Shown in pieces: positions 16,567 to 24,359 of a stretch of 64,000 nucleotides of DNA. The notes beneath the pieces are model-generated. The model made no database searches, was not told where the DNA came from, and saw nothing but the letters and a program-made list of their open reading frames with translations. The DNA is from Aeolococcus sp050734155. GTDB taxonomy: Bacteria; Chloroflexota; Dormibacteria; Aeolococcales; Aeolococcaceae. The stretch lies in the NCBI GenBank assembly GCA_050734155.1, contig JBOHUD010000023.1, forward strand, positions 62,001-126,000. Reading direction: 5' to 3'. Position 1 is the stretch's first letter, and the number at the start of each line of letters is the position of its first letter. The translations under genes were made by a program, and so were the position numbers.

Positions 16567-17525
16567 GCCCCACCGACCATGGGCCGGGGGGCGCCGCCGG
16601 CCTGCTCCCGTCGGGTGAGCAGATCGACCTCCGCCACGAGGGTCACCACGCGGTCATCGTGGAGGTGTCCGGTGGGGTGCGGTCGTACGAGGTCGACGGG
16701 CATGCCCTCCTCGACGGGTACCGGGCGGAGGCCATGTGCGACGGCGGGCGCGGCCAGCTGCTGGTGCCCTGGCCGAACCGGCTGCGCGACGGCCGCTATT
16801 CGTTCCAGGGCGAGGAGTACGAGGTGCCCCTGAGCGAGCCGGAGAAGATGAACGCCATCCACGGCTTCCTTCGCTGGGAGAGCTGGCGGCCCGTGGAGCG
16901 GTCCAGCGCGTCGGTGGTCATGGAGCACATGCTGCATCCCCGCGCCGGCTACCCGTTTGCACTGCGGATGGCGGTGGAGTACCGGCTGGAGGGCGACGGC
17001 CTGACCTCGACTGTCACCGCCAGCAATGTGGGCGACCGGCCCTGTCCGTACGGCATGGGTGTGCATCCCTACCTGCGCATCGCCGGCGGTGTCGTGGACG
17101 ACTGCTGGCTCGAGTCCGATGCCGCCACCTACCTGGTGGCGGACCAGCGGGGGATCCCCGTCGATGCTGCGAGCGTCGCCGACACGGCATTCGATTTCAG
17201 GGCCGGCCGGCGGATTCTCGACACCGTGCTGGACACCGCGTTCACCGACCTGTCCCGCGACGCTGGGGGGCGCGCCTGGGTGCGGCTGCGCCGAGGACGC
17301 GGTGAGGACGGTGTCGGGCTGTGGATGGACGATCGATATCCGTACTGCATGCTGTTCACGGGTGACTCGCTGCCCGAAGAGCGGCGCCGCCGGCGCTCCC
17401 TCGCCGTCGAGCCCATGACCTGCGCGCCCAACGCGTTGGCATCGGGCGCGGGGCTGGTCACCCTGGCGCCTGGGCAGTCGCTGGTCAGCCGGTGGGGCAT
17501 CAGCCCTCTTCTGGCATCCTCTTGA
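16563..17525 (+). CDS. Aldose 1-epimerase family protein (mutarotase-like)
   Basis: 320 residues. GTG 16563 overlaps the SDR stop (GTGA). LLVPWPNRLRDGRYSFQGEEYEVPLSE and NAIHGFLRWESW carry the Arg and His typical of aldose 1-epimerases, and PYGMGVHPYLRI supplies the second His; the late ValGluPro motif (LAVEPMTCAPNA) carries the Glu base. It should interconvert anomers of an aldose, supplying the form used by the neighbouring dehydrogenases. Cytosolic. Ends in TTGA shared with the next gene. Confidence 0.88.
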   Translation: MSPTDHGPGGAAGLLPSGEQIDLRHEGHHAVIVEVSGGVRSYEVDGHALLDGYRAEAMCDGGRGQLLVPWPNRLRDGRYSFQGEEYEVPLSEPEKMNAIHGFLRWESWRPVERSSASVVMEHMLHPRAGYPFALRMAVEYRLEGDGLTSTVTASNVGDRPCPYGMGVHPYLRIAGGVVDDCWLESDAATYLVADQRGIPVDAASVADTAFDFRAGRRILDTVLDTAFTDLSRDAGGRAWVRLRRGRGEDGVGLWMDDRYPYCMLFTGDSLPEERRRRRSLAVEPMTCAPNALASGAGLVTLAPGQSLVSRWGISPLLASS

Positions 17526-18631
17526 GCGACGGCCTGCGCATCCAGTCGGTCGAGGTGCGCGTGTACACCATCCCGACCGAGGCGCCCGAGGCCGATGGCA
17601 CGCTGCAATGGGACCGCACCTCGCTGGTGGTGGTGCGGCCACTCCTCGACAACGGCGTTCGCGGCCTCGGCTACGCGGTCGGCGACCTGGCCACGGGGGT
17701 GGTGGCGCGAGACACGCTGGTCGACGCGGTCGTGGGCATGGATGTGTGCGACACCGCGGCGTGCTGGGAGGCCATGGTGCGACGCATCCGCAACCTCGGC
17801 CGCCCCGGCATCGCGTCGATGGCGATCGCCGCAGTTGACATCGCCCTGTGGGACACCAGGGCGCGCGCTCTCGACTCTCCCCTGCACCGGCTGCTCGGCG
17901 GAGTCCGTGACCTGGTCCCCATCTACGGGAGCGGCGGGTTCACCAGCTACAGCGAGAGCGAGCTGTGCGCGCAGCTGGCGGGCTGGGTGGAGGCGGGCAT
18001 CCCGCGCGTCAAGATGAAGATCGGCAAGGACCGAGGCGCCTCGTGGGAGCAGGACATCACCCGCGTCCGCGCGGCGCGCAACGCCATCGGGGACGAGGCG
18101 GAGCTCTTCGTCGACGCCAACGGTGCCTACGATCGCAAGCAGGCGCTCCGCCTCGGGCACCTGTTCGCCGAGGAGCTGGCGGTGACCTGGTTCGAGGAGC
18201 CGGTGACCTCGGATGACCTCGAGGGGCTGGCCGCGCTCCGGCACCGGCTTCCCATGGAGGTCACCGCCGGCGAGTACGGGTACCACCTCGAGTACTTCCG
18301 GGCCATGCTCGGCGCGGCGTCCGTCGACGTTCTCCAGGCCGACATCGGCCGCTGCGCGGGGGTGACCGAATGGCTGCGGGTGGCGGCCACCAGCGCAGCC
18401 TTCAAGGTCCCCTTCTCGGCGCACTGCGGGCCGTCGATCCATGTCCACGCCGCCACCGTGCCACCCAACCTGCGCCACATCGAGTACTTCCACGACCACG
18501 TCCGCGCCGACCATCTGCTCTTCGACGGGGTGCTGGAGCCCCAGGACGGTGGGCTGCTTCCCGCCGACGATCGACCCGGGTTGGGACTGGTGCTCAAGGA
18601 GAACGACGCCGAGCGCTTCCGGGTGGCCTGA
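17522..18631 (+). CDS. Mandelate racemase/muconate-lactonizing-type enzyme (enolase superfamily)
   Basis: 369 residues from TTG 17522, which overlaps the epimerase stop as TTGA; a GTG at 17492 is the alternative. Catalytic KMKIGK (K-x-K), metal ligands in LFVDANGAYD, WFEEPV and TAGEYGYH, a DVLQADIGRCAGVTEW strand and the terminal His in FSAHCGPSIHVHA are intact. Such enzymes are mostly sugar-acid dehydratases or racemases. With an aldose epimerase and GMC/gluconate-dehydrogenase genes upstream, a sugar-acid dehydratase (Entner-Doudoroff-like or galactonate/gluconate route) is the best guess. Last gene of the operon. Confidence 0.85.
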   Translation: MSDGLRIQSVEVRVYTIPTEAPEADGTLQWDRTSLVVVRPLLDNGVRGLGYAVGDLATGVVARDTLVDAVVGMDVCDTAACWEAMVRRIRNLGRPGIASMAIAAVDIALWDTRARALDSPLHRLLGGVRDLVPIYGSGGFTSYSESELCAQLAGWVEAGIPRVKMKIGKDRGASWEQDITRVRAARNAIGDEAELFVDANGAYDRKQALRLGHLFAEELAVTWFEEPVTSDDLEGLAALRHRLPMEVTAGEYGYHLEYFRAMLGAASVDVLQADIGRCAGVTEWLRVAATSAAFKVPFSAHCGPSIHVHAATVPPNLRHIEYFHDHVRADHLLFDGVLEPQDGGLLPADDRPGLGLVLKENDAERFRVA

Positions 18632-18678
18632 GCAGAGCCTATGGCGAGCCGACCCCTCCGCCAGAACCGGCTTCGAGG

Positions 18679-19002
18679 CTAGCTGGGCTGAGCCTGCTCG
18701 AGCATGGCGTCGAGGGCTGCGACCAGCTCGACATCGCGGGTGGTCAGTCCCCGGCTGTCGTGCGAGTACACCTCGAGCTCCACGAAGCACCACTCGTGCA
18801 GGCGGATGTTGGGATGGTGGTCCAGGGCCTCGGCGACGGCGGCGACGCGGTTGATGAAGGCGATCGCCTCGGCGAAGGAACCCATGCGGAAGTCGCGGTG
18901 GAGGCGGTCGCGCTCGACGGCCCAGGCGGGATGCTCTCGGAGCGCGCGGTAGGCGTCTTCGGACGTGATCACAGCCGGCCGCGGCGGATCAGAACGTGCC
19001 AT
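18679..19002 (-). CDS. Pterin-4a-carbinolamine dehydratase (PCD/DCoH family)
   Basis: 107 residues. The family signature is complete: AEALDHHPNIRLHEWCFVELEVYSHDSRGLTTRDVELVAALDAML, with the HHP motif and the second His that dehydrate 4a-hydroxy-tetrahydropterin. Start ATG 19002 overlaps the end of the SDR upstream by 14 nt, so both are probably one transcript. No aromatic-amino-acid hydroxylase is present in the window. In many bacteria PCD acts in pterin or molybdopterin salvage; which applies here is open. Confidence 0.9.
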   Translation of the reverse strand: MARSDPPRPAVITSEDAYRALREHPAWAVERDRLHRDFRMGSFAEAIAFINRVAAVAEALDHHPNIRLHEWCFVELEVYSHDSRGLTTRDVELVAALDAMLEQAQPS

Positions 19003-19678
19003 ACGCCGGCACCACCGCCCCGGTGATCGCGCCGGCCTGGTCGCTGCACAGAAAGGCGATGACCGCCGCGAGGCCCTCCGGCGCAACCGCTTTGCGGAGG
19101 TCCGACTCGGTCATCCACGACCGGTTGGCGGCGGTGTCGATCACCGCCGGGAGCACCGCGTTGACGCGCACGCCCTGCGGCTTCAGCTCCGCCGCCAGCA
19201 CCTGGGTGAGCTTGAGAACTCCCGCTTTGGCGACCGCGTAGGCCGCGGCGCCTTCCCCGCCCACCAGCGCGGAGCGTGAGCCCACGTTGACGATGCTGCC
19301 TCGCTTCGCCTGGGTCATGCGCCGGGCCGCCGCGCGGCATGACCACCAGGTGGTCTCCAGGTTGAGCTGGAGCATGAAGCGCACGTCCTCCGGGCTGGAT
19401 TCGATCACCGTCCCGCCGCGGAAGCCACCGGTCACGTTGACCACGGTGTCGATGGACCCGGAGAGGCGGTCGAGGCGCTCCCACAGGGCCTCCACCGCCC
19501 CGGGGTCGGTGAGGTCGGCCCGCTCCCACCCGATCGCGGGTGACACTGCCCTGAGCTCCTCCTGCGTCTGCCTTGGTGAGGCAACACCGATGACGCTGTG
19601 ATGGTGGGGAGCCAGCGCCGCCAGCACGGCCGGGCCCAGGCCGCCGCTGGCTCCGCAGACCACAGCGATGTCGGGCAT
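18989..19678 (-). CDS. Short-chain dehydrogenase/reductase
   Basis: 229 residues. IAVVCGASGGLGPAVLAAL for cofactor binding, NVTGG as the NNAG variant, Ser in IVNVGSRSALVGG and YAVAKAGVLKLTQVLAAEL (Tyr-x3-Lys), then VNAVLPAVIDTAANR: a compact classical SDR like FabG or SDR of sepiapterin type. Coupling to a pterin dehydratase makes a pterin-reducing role attractive but unproven. ATG 19678 follows AGGGAG at good spacing, with a TACGTT -10 farther upstream. Confidence 0.87.
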   Translation of the reverse strand: MPDIAVVCGASGGLGPAVLAALAPHHHSVIGVASPRQTQEELRAVSPAIGWERADLTDPGAVEALWERLDRLSGSIDTVVNVTGGFRGGTVIESSPEDVRFMLQLNLETTWWSCRAAARRMTQAKRGSIVNVGSRSALVGGEGAAAYAVAKAGVLKLTQVLAAELKPQGVRVNAVLPAVIDTAANRSWMTESDLRKAVAPEGLAAVIAFLCSDQAGAITGAVVPAYGTF

Positions 19679-19712
19679 GGATGGAACTCCCTGGACGGTG
19701 AGCGTGGCGGCC

Positions 19713-19722
19713 AACGTAGCAT
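19713..19722. promoter_or_regulatory. Overlapping divergent -10 elements
   Basis: TACGTT on the minus strand (19713-19718) serves the SDR and TAGCAT on the plus strand (19717-19722) serves the C26 amidotransferase. The two share bases, so RNA polymerase could bind only one way at a time. Both genes then have a leader of roughly 27-30 nt with a Shine-Dalgarno site. Confidence 0.4.
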
Positions 19723-19755
19723 GCGTGGGGCACGCGGCAGAGCAGAGGGCGCGAC

Positions 19756-20433
19756 ATGGCCAGTCCCCTGGTGGCAATCACCTGGAGCAGCGACCTCGTC
19801 GATCGCTCAGAAGGTCGCGGCGAGAACGCCCTCAAGTACGCGCAGTTGCTCACCCAGGCGGGCATGCTTCCCGTCCTGGTCACCCCGGGGGTGAGCACCA
19901 ACATCCTGGCTCGTCTCGACGGGCTGCTGCTGCCCGGAGGGCCGGACATCGCGCCCGCGCTGTACGGCCAGGAGGCGGAGGCCGCCCTCGGTGCCGTGCT
20001 TCCGGAGCTGGACACCCTGGAGATCGAGTTCGCCAACGCCGCACACTCCCGTCACCTCCCCATCCTGGGAATCTGCCGCGGTCAGCAGCTCCTCAACGTG
20101 GCCCTGGGCGGGACCCTGCACCAGGACGTGCCTCATCCCCGCTGGGACGGTGATCCGTCGAGACCGGCGCACCCAATCGAGATCGTCGCGGGCACCCACC
20201 TGCACCGCATCCTCGGGGTCGACCGCGCCGAGGTCAACAGCGGCCACCATCAGGCGGTCGACGTGATCGCGCCGCCCCTGCTCGTCGCCGCGCGCAGCCC
20301 CGACGGACTGGTCGAGGCGCTGGAGGCGGAGGACCTTCTCATCATGGCCGTACAGTGGCACCCTGAGGAGATGGCGGACGACGTGGTCTCACGCCGCCTC
20401 CTGGCCGGGTTCGCGGGCTGGTTCGCCAGCTGA
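19756..20433 (+). CDS. Class I glutamine amidotransferase-like hydrolase, peptidase C26 (PuuD-like)
   Basis: 225 residues. The nucleophile elbow ILGICRGQQLLNVALGG and the His-Glu of MAVQWHPEE form the catalytic triad; LLLPGGPDIAPALYGQEAEAALG is typical of gamma-glutamyl-gamma-aminobutyrate hydrolases and related C26 enzymes. It should cleave a gamma-glutamyl amide (polyamine or amino acid catabolism, by family). AGAGGG precedes ATG 19756. It stands alone and converges on the SCP2 gene across a double hairpin. Exact substrate unknown. Confidence 0.88.
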   Translation: MASPLVAITWSSDLVDRSEGRGENALKYAQLLTQAGMLPVLVTPGVSTNILARLDGLLLPGGPDIAPALYGQEAEAALGAVLPELDTLEIEFANAAHSRHLPILGICRGQQLLNVALGGTLHQDVPHPRWDGDPSRPAHPIEIVAGTHLHRILGVDRAEVNSGHHQAVDVIAPPLLVAARSPDGLVEALEAEDLLIMAVQWHPEEMADDVVSRRLLAGFAGWFAS

Positions 20434-20466
20434 CAGCCGACCGGCCGGCTGCGCGCCTGCGGCGCG
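20434..20466. terminator. Tandem hairpins between convergent genes
   Basis: CAGCCG-N6-CGGCTG (20434-20451) followed at once by CGCGCC-TGC-GGCGCG (20452-20466), then TGTT. It lies between the amidotransferase and SCP2 stops and could end transcription from both sides. No long T tract. Confidence 0.45.
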
Positions 20467-20469
20467 TGT

Positions 20470-20796
20470 TCAGTCCCGCAGGATCCCCTGCAGCTTCATC
20501 GCCAAGCCCATGTCGCCCTTGATCTTGAGCTTGCCGGCCATGAACGCTGCGGTCCCGTCCAACTTCCCAGTGGCCAGGTCCACGAAGTCGGTGTCCTTCA
20601 TCGAGATCGTGATGTTGGGGTTCTCGGGTGCGCCCGGACCAGCCTCCCCGGTGCCGTCCCTGAGGTTGATGTGATACGCGCCGCCGCCGTCGCCGCTGAG
20701 GTCGAACGAGTAGGCGGCGTTGATCCCGGCGATCTTCGAGGGATTCGCCTCCAGCCGGCTGTTGATCTCGGTGAAGATCTCGCTGGGATCGGGCAC
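20470..20796 (-). CDS. SCP2 sterol-binding-domain protein
   Basis: 108 residues, a complete SCP2 domain: IFTEINSRLEANPSKIAGINAAYSFDLSG, then ITISMKDTDFVDLATGKLDGTAAFMAGKLKIKGDMGLAMKL, the most conserved SCP2 helix-strand stretch. SCP2 domains bind fatty acyl chains or sterols in a hydrophobic tunnel. GTG 20796 has GGAGG 7 nt upstream. A TAGACT -10 at 20834-20839 gives a leader of about 30 nt. It is downstream of the glycosyltransferase on the same strand, but has its own signals. Confidence 0.9.
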   Translation of the reverse strand: MPDPSEIFTEINSRLEANPSKIAGINAAYSFDLSGDGGGAYHINLRDGTGEAGPGAPENPNITISMKDTDFVDLATGKLDGTAAFMAGKLKIKGDMGLAMKLQGILRD

Positions 20797-20833
20797 GGGC
20801 GGTCCTCCAGATTGGCGCGCGGGTCGCCGGCGG

Positions 20834-20839
20834 AGTCTA
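20834..20839 (-). promoter_or_regulatory. -10 element TAGACT for the SCP2 gene
   Basis: TAGACT on the minus strand about 37 nt before the GTG at 20796; leaves room for a short leader with the GGAGG site. Confidence 0.35.
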
Positions 20840-20851
20840 GATGGGTGGGGA

Positions 20852-21931
20852 TCAGGTGTGCCGGGCGAGCGCCGCGATCCGCGCGTAGAGAATCTCGTGT
20901 GCCGCTCCGCTCGCCTGCCCACTCAGTGATCTCTCGGCATGGCCGCGGCAGTCCGCTCTGCGCAGGGTTCCCACCCGGCCGAGGGCCGCGGCGGCCGCCG
21001 CCACGTCCTGCGGGGGCACCAGGTACCCGGTCACCCCGTCACTGACGACCTCGGGGAGGCCGCCACGCCGCGTCGCCACCACCGGGGTGCCCGCGGCCTG
21101 CGCTTCGGCGGCGACCAGTCCAAAGGGTTCCTCCCAGCGCGAGAGACAGAGGGCCGCACCCGCGGAGCCGAGCGCTCTCCAGAGGAACCGGCGAGCCAGA
21201 GGTGGGTGGAATCGAACCGCCGAATCCCGCTCCCACCGCCGCCGGACGGTGCGCTCGAAGGCGTCCTCGTAGCCCGTACCGAAGACGTCCACCTCCCACC
21301 CCGCCAACCGGGCAGCCGCAACGCCGAGGTCGATCCCCTTCTCGGCGCTGAATCGAGCCGCGACGACCGCCGTGCCGTCCCCCCGTGGGTTGAAGGCGAT
21401 CTCATCGACCGGCACCCCGTTGGCGAGGACAGAGTCGAGCTCGACCACAGCACGCCACCTCGCCGCCTGTGCCTCGGATACGGCGGCGCACCAGACCTGC
21501 TTCGAGCGCCGTCGCGCCTCCGCCAGGGCCGCGGCCAGGACGGTGTTGGGGGGGAGGTGGAGCGTGTGCAGCACCGGCACGCCCATCTCCACCGCGACGC
21601 TGATCGCGGGCGCGTCGAATCCATGATTGTGGACGATGTCGAAGTGGCGGTCGCGCACGTGCCCGTACACCCGCATGTACGCCGCCACCATCGCCGCCGA
21701 AGCCGGTTGCTCTCTGCCGTCGCGGAACAGGTCGGACGCGAGCGGGGCGGGGTCGATGTCGACGGCGGCGATGGGGACGCCCTCGACTGCCGAACCGCGG
21801 CAACCGTACACGACCACCTCGTGGCCACGACGTTGCAGCTCGCGCGCCAGGTCGGAGACCACCGCCTGCGCACCACCCAGCTGGGGCTCACATATCGGGG
21901 TCACCAGCGGGGCGATCAGGGCAACGCGCAC
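20852..21931 (-). CDS. Glycosyltransferase family 4 (GT-B)
   Basis: 359 residues. Opens VRVALIAPLVTPICEPQLGGAQAVVSDLA with the GGAQ loop; acceptor domain has DIVHNHGFDAPA, and the donor domain carries FSAEKGIDLGVAAARLAGW and LSRWEEPFGLVAAEAQAAGTPVVATRRGGLPEVV (E-x7-E). The C-terminal pattern resembles UDP- or GDP-hexose mannosyl/glucosyltransferases that build glycans or glycolipids. GTG 21931 is the only sensible start. 37 bp behind a methyltransferase gene on the same strand, so the two probably form an operon. Confidence 0.88.
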   Translation of the reverse strand: MRVALIAPLVTPICEPQLGGAQAVVSDLARELQRRGHEVVVYGCRGSAVEGVPIAAVDIDPAPLASDLFRDGREQPASAAMVAAYMRVYGHVRDRHFDIVHNHGFDAPAISVAVEMGVPVLHTLHLPPNTVLAAALAEARRRSKQVWCAAVSEAQAARWRAVVELDSVLANGVPVDEIAFNPRGDGTAVVAARFSAEKGIDLGVAAARLAGWEVDVFGTGYEDAFERTVRRRWERDSAVRFHPPLARRFLWRALGSAGAALCLSRWEEPFGLVAAEAQAAGTPVVATRRGGLPEVVSDGVTGYLVPPQDVAAAAAALGRVGTLRRADCRGHAERSLSGQASGAAHEILYARIAALARHT

Positions 21932-21968
21932 GGCGTCGCCATCAGCACACCGGGGTGGAGTGCAACGA

Positions 21969-22745
21969 TCATCGGCAGCGCTTCCAGCACACATCCCTGG
22001 GCGCGTTGAGGCCCAGCGTTGCGTAATCGACGAAGCGTGACCCGCCGCGCACGATGCTCGCCAGCGCGTCCGGGTAGAAGATCCGTGCCAGCAGCATCGC
22101 CTCCTCCACCGATTGGTATTCAACGGTCATCGGTCCGGCGAACGCGATGTGGTCGAAGCCATGAGAGTCCAGCCAGGCCACCTCGCTGGGCCACACCAAG
22201 ACCACCATGCCGCCCCGGGCACAGCGGCTCTCCATCTCTGCCAGACAGCGATCGGGATCCACCAGACCATCGCGAGTGAAGGCGGCACAGCTGATCACCA
22301 GGTCGTGGCTGTGCGCGGGGACGGGCAGATCGTCGAAGAATCCGCGGACAGCACGGGCATGGCCGGCGCCGGCCTCGTGCAGGCGCTCGGCGAGGATCTG
22401 TCGCAGCGGTGCCGCGGGTTCGACCGCTGTGAGGTGCGCTGAGCGCCTGGCAAGCTCGAGCGTCAGCCGCCCGGCGCCGGCGCCCACCTCGAGGATGCGC
22501 TCGCAGCGCTCGGGCAGCCAGCCCAGGATCCCCTCGTGGAGCCGCTCCCCCGCCACCAGCCGGACGTACAGGCTGGGCTCGATCCGATAGAGGAGCTCCC
22601 AGGCCAGCTGGCCATGGTGGCGTGCCACCCCGGCCTCGTCGAGGAAGCGCGCCCGCTCGTCAGCGTCGAAGACCTGGACCGCGTCGCTCGCGTACCGCTC
22701 GGTGAGCGGCAGCTCGGAACCGACGATCACCGAGCTCATGTCCAC
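21969..22745 (-). CDS. SAM-dependent methyltransferase
   Basis: 258 residues. Motif I ILEVGAGAGRLTLELARR (about 82-99), acidic motif II LTAVEPAAP, then ISCAAFTRDGLVDPDRCLAEMESRCARGGMVVLVWPSE for motifs IV-VI. It is a class I Rossmann methyltransferase of the generic Methyltransf_25/12 type with an N-terminal helical lid. A C-terminal extension (SVEEAMLLARIFYPDALASIV) is unusual but has no motif I recognise. Likely cotranscribed with the glycosyltransferase that follows. Substrate unknown. Confidence 0.82.
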   Translation of the reverse strand: MDMSSVIVGSELPLTERYASDAVQVFDADERARFLDEAGVARHHGQLAWELLYRIEPSLYVRLVAGERLHEGILGWLPERCERILEVGAGAGRLTLELARRSAHLTAVEPAAPLRQILAERLHEAGAGHARAVRGFFDDLPVPAHSHDLVISCAAFTRDGLVDPDRCLAEMESRCARGGMVVLVWPSEVAWLDSHGFDHIAFAGPMTVEYQSVEEAMLLARIFYPDALASIVRGGSRFVDYATLGLNAPRDVCWKRCR

Positions 22746-22789
22746 GACGGCGGCGTGGCCCGGCGCGGTCAGCGACCGGTACGACAGCG

Positions 22790-22820
22790 GGTGACCGGGG
22801 GCCCACCGCCCCCGGTCACC
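22790..22820 (-). terminator. Perfect 13-bp hairpin after the cold-shock gene
   Basis: GGTGACCGGGGGC (22790-22802), a 5-nt loop CCACC and its exact complement GCCCCCGGTCACC (22808-22820). It starts 16 nt past the csp stop. No T tract follows on either strand, so it is a hairpin-only terminator or RNA-stabilising end. Confidence 0.6.
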
Positions 22821-22835
22821 GTTCCCGGCCTGCGC

Positions 22836-23048
22836 TCAGGCGCCAGCGGCGCGGACGCGGCTGGCACGCGGGCCCTTGTCGCTCTTCTCGACCTCGAAGG
22901 TCACGGCCTCGCCGCCGGCGAGGCTGTCGAAGTTCAGCGAGGGATCCAGACCACTGCGGTGGAAGAAGTACTCCTCCCCATCCTCAGCGGCGATGAAACC
23001 GAAGCCGCGGTCGCTCTGGACCTTTTTGATCGTCCCATTGGTGGACAT
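22836..23048 (-). CDS. Cold-shock-domain protein (CspA family)
   Basis: 70 residues: RNP1 GFGFI and RNP2 EEYFFHRS motifs of the OB-fold, preceded by GTIKKVQSDRG and ended by EKSDKGPRASRVRA. Binds single-stranded RNA/DNA and melts RNA structure. Length is standard. GGAGA lies 8 nt before ATG 23048. A TACACT -10 about 105 nt upstream implies a long 5' leader, as usual for cold-shock mRNAs. The hairpin downstream makes it a monocistronic unit. Confidence 0.95.
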   Translation of the reverse strand: MSTNGTIKKVQSDRGFGFIAAEDGEEYFFHRSGLDPSLNFDSLAGGEAVTFEVEKSDKGPRASRVRAAGA

Positions 23049-23152
23049 ATCGTGTCTCCTGCCCTCTCGACTCTTCTGAACGACGCGCGGTCCGTTCGAG
23101 AAGGCGAGGACGAAGCACGAGCGACTACCGACCGTCAGGGCCGGCTGCCAGC

Positions 23153-23158
23153 AGTGTA
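23153..23158 (-). promoter_or_regulatory. -10 element TACACT for the cold-shock gene
   Basis: TACACT on the minus strand, about 105 nt before the csp ATG. The 5' leader would be near 98 nt. No good -35 box. Confidence 0.35.
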
Positions 23159-23200
23159 CGCCGCGGGAGCCCGTCGCGGTTGTGGGGGGTGCGCCGCGGG

Positions 23201-23869
23201 TCAGCGCCGCTGCTCGGTGAGGTAGACAAGGGTCGCCTTGACGCGACGGTGAGTGTCCGGCTCCTCGGACAGGCCGAGCTTGGAGAAGATGGCGTTGATG
23301 TGCTTCTCGACCGCGCGGTCGGTCAGAGACAGGACCGCCGCGATCCCGGCGTTGTTCCTGCCCTGGGCCAGCTGGGAGAGGACCTCGAGTTCGCGCGGGG
23401 TGAGCTCGGCGAGCGGCGAGTTCCTGCCGGCGATGCGTCCGGCCACCAGGGCCTCGACGACTGCGGGGTCGATCACCGACCCTCCCCGGGCCACCTCGCG
23501 GATGGCGCGAAGCAGCTGGTCGATGTCGGACACGCGCTCCTTGAGGAGGTAGGCCCGTCCCGCGGCACCGGCTTCGAGAAGGGCCAGCGCATAGTCCGGT
23601 TCAGCGAACTGGCTGAGGACCACGACCCCGACCTGCGGACGGTCGATGCGCAGGCGGTTGGCCGCGCGCAGACCCTCGTCGGTGCCGGTCGGGGGCATGC
23701 GGATGTCGGTGATCACGACGTCCGGATCGGTCGCGCTGATGGCCCGCTCCAGCTCGGGAAGGTCGCCGCAGGCCGCGACCAGCTCGACCTCGTCGGACAT
23801 GCCCAGGAGTTGGGCGAGACCCTCGCGGAGGAGGTAGTTGTCCTCGGCGAGAACGACTCGGAACGGCAC
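23201..23869 (-). CDS. NarL/LuxR-family response regulator
   Basis: 222 residues. Receiver domain with acidic pocket AEDN (9-12), phospho-acceptor Asp55 in VVITDIRMPP and Lys in AYLLKERV; C-terminal LuxR HTH (LTPRELEVLSQLAQGRNNAGIAAVLSLTDRAVEKHINAIFSKLG). It should bind DNA on phosphorylation by a HisKA_3 kinase, two of which are encoded just downstream on the same strand side. GTG 23869 has a TATCCT box 6 nt upstream, marking a leaderless start. Divergent from the single-domain receiver. Confidence 0.92.
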   Translation of the reverse strand: MPFRVVLAEDNYLLREGLAQLLGMSDEVELVAACGDLPELERAISATDPDVVITDIRMPPTGTDEGLRAANRLRIDRPQVGVVVLSQFAEPDYALALLEAGAAGRAYLLKERVSDIDQLLRAIREVARGGSVIDPAVVEALVAGRIAGRNSPLAELTPRELEVLSQLAQGRNNAGIAAVLSLTDRAVEKHINAIFSKLGLSEEPDTHRRVKATLVYLTEQRR

Positions 23870-23875
23870 GGGCAG

Positions 23876-23881
23876 AGGATA
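23876..23881 (-). promoter_or_regulatory. Leaderless -10 element TATCCT
   Basis: TATCCT, 6 nt before the GTG at 23869. A possible -35 (CTGACA, 23896-23901) is only 14 bp away, which is short. Confidence 0.45.
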
Positions 23882-23936
23882 GGCGAGGCAACCTGTGTCA
23901 GGGGCTCCCCCCACCAGGGGAGGGAGGCTGGCACCC

Positions 23937-23965
23937 TTGGGCGATGCCGCGCCAGCGTCTATCCT
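23937..23965 (+). promoter_or_regulatory. Promoter TTGGGC-N17-TATCCT
   Basis: -35 TTGGGC (23937-23942) and -10 TATCCT (23960-23965) with a 17-bp spacer, 10 nt before the ATG at 23976. It is divergent from the LuxR regulator promoter 60 bp away, and both use the same -10 sequence. Confidence 0.5.
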
Positions 23966-23975
23966 GCGGCTTGAG

Positions 23976-24359
23976 ATGCCGGTGCAAGTGCTCATCGTCG
24001 ACGACCAGGAACCGTTCCGCGCGGTTGCTCGCACCGTAGTGGAGATGACCGATGGGTTCGAGGTGGTCGGCGAATCGGAGAACGGCGAGGACTCGGTCAC
24101 CAGCGCGCACCAGCTCAATCCGGACCTCGTGCTCATGGATGTCAACCTCCCGGGCATCAGCGGGCTCGAGGCGACCCGGCGAATCCTTGCCGACCATGCC
24201 GACGGCAAGCCCGTGGTCGTTCTCGTGCTCTCCACGTACGAGGCCGCCGAGTACGGACCTCAGGCCGAGGAGGTTGGGGCCGCCGGCTTCATCTCCAAGT
24301 CGGAGTTCAGCCCGGAGCGGCTCGTCGAGGCCTGGTCGGCCGCTGGCGCAGCCTCGTAA
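23976..24359 (+). CDS. Single-domain response regulator (receiver only)
   Basis: 127 residues: acidic pair in VLIVDDQEPF, phospho-acceptor Asp55 in LVLMDVNLPG, Thr/Ser switch in VLVLSTYE and Lys in AGFISKSEF. No output domain, so it probably works as a phosphate shuttle or protein-protein regulator in a phosphorelay. ATG 23976 is 10 nt past a TATCCT box. Its last 100 bp overlap the C-terminal codons of the first histidine kinase on the other strand, a tail-to-tail arrangement. CheY-like or SpoF-like by class. Confidence 0.9.
   Translation: MPVQVLIVDDQEPFRAVARTVVEMTDGFEVVGESENGEDSVTSAHQLNPDLVLMDVNLPGISGLEATRRILADHADGKPVVVLVLSTYEAAEYGPQAEEVGAAGFISKSEFSPERLVEAWSAAGAAS

Noticed and set aside
20852..22123. 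Longer N-terminus for the minus-strand glycosyltransferase
   Set aside because: The extra 64 codons would overlap the end of the methyltransferase gene and are Arg/Cys/Trp-rich. The family start is the GTG at 21931.
23078..23097. GAAC...GTTC pair in the cold-shock leader as a third LexA box
   Set aside because: The arms are 12 bp apart, not 4, and do not match the CGAAC-N4-GTTCG form. More likely a leader hairpin.
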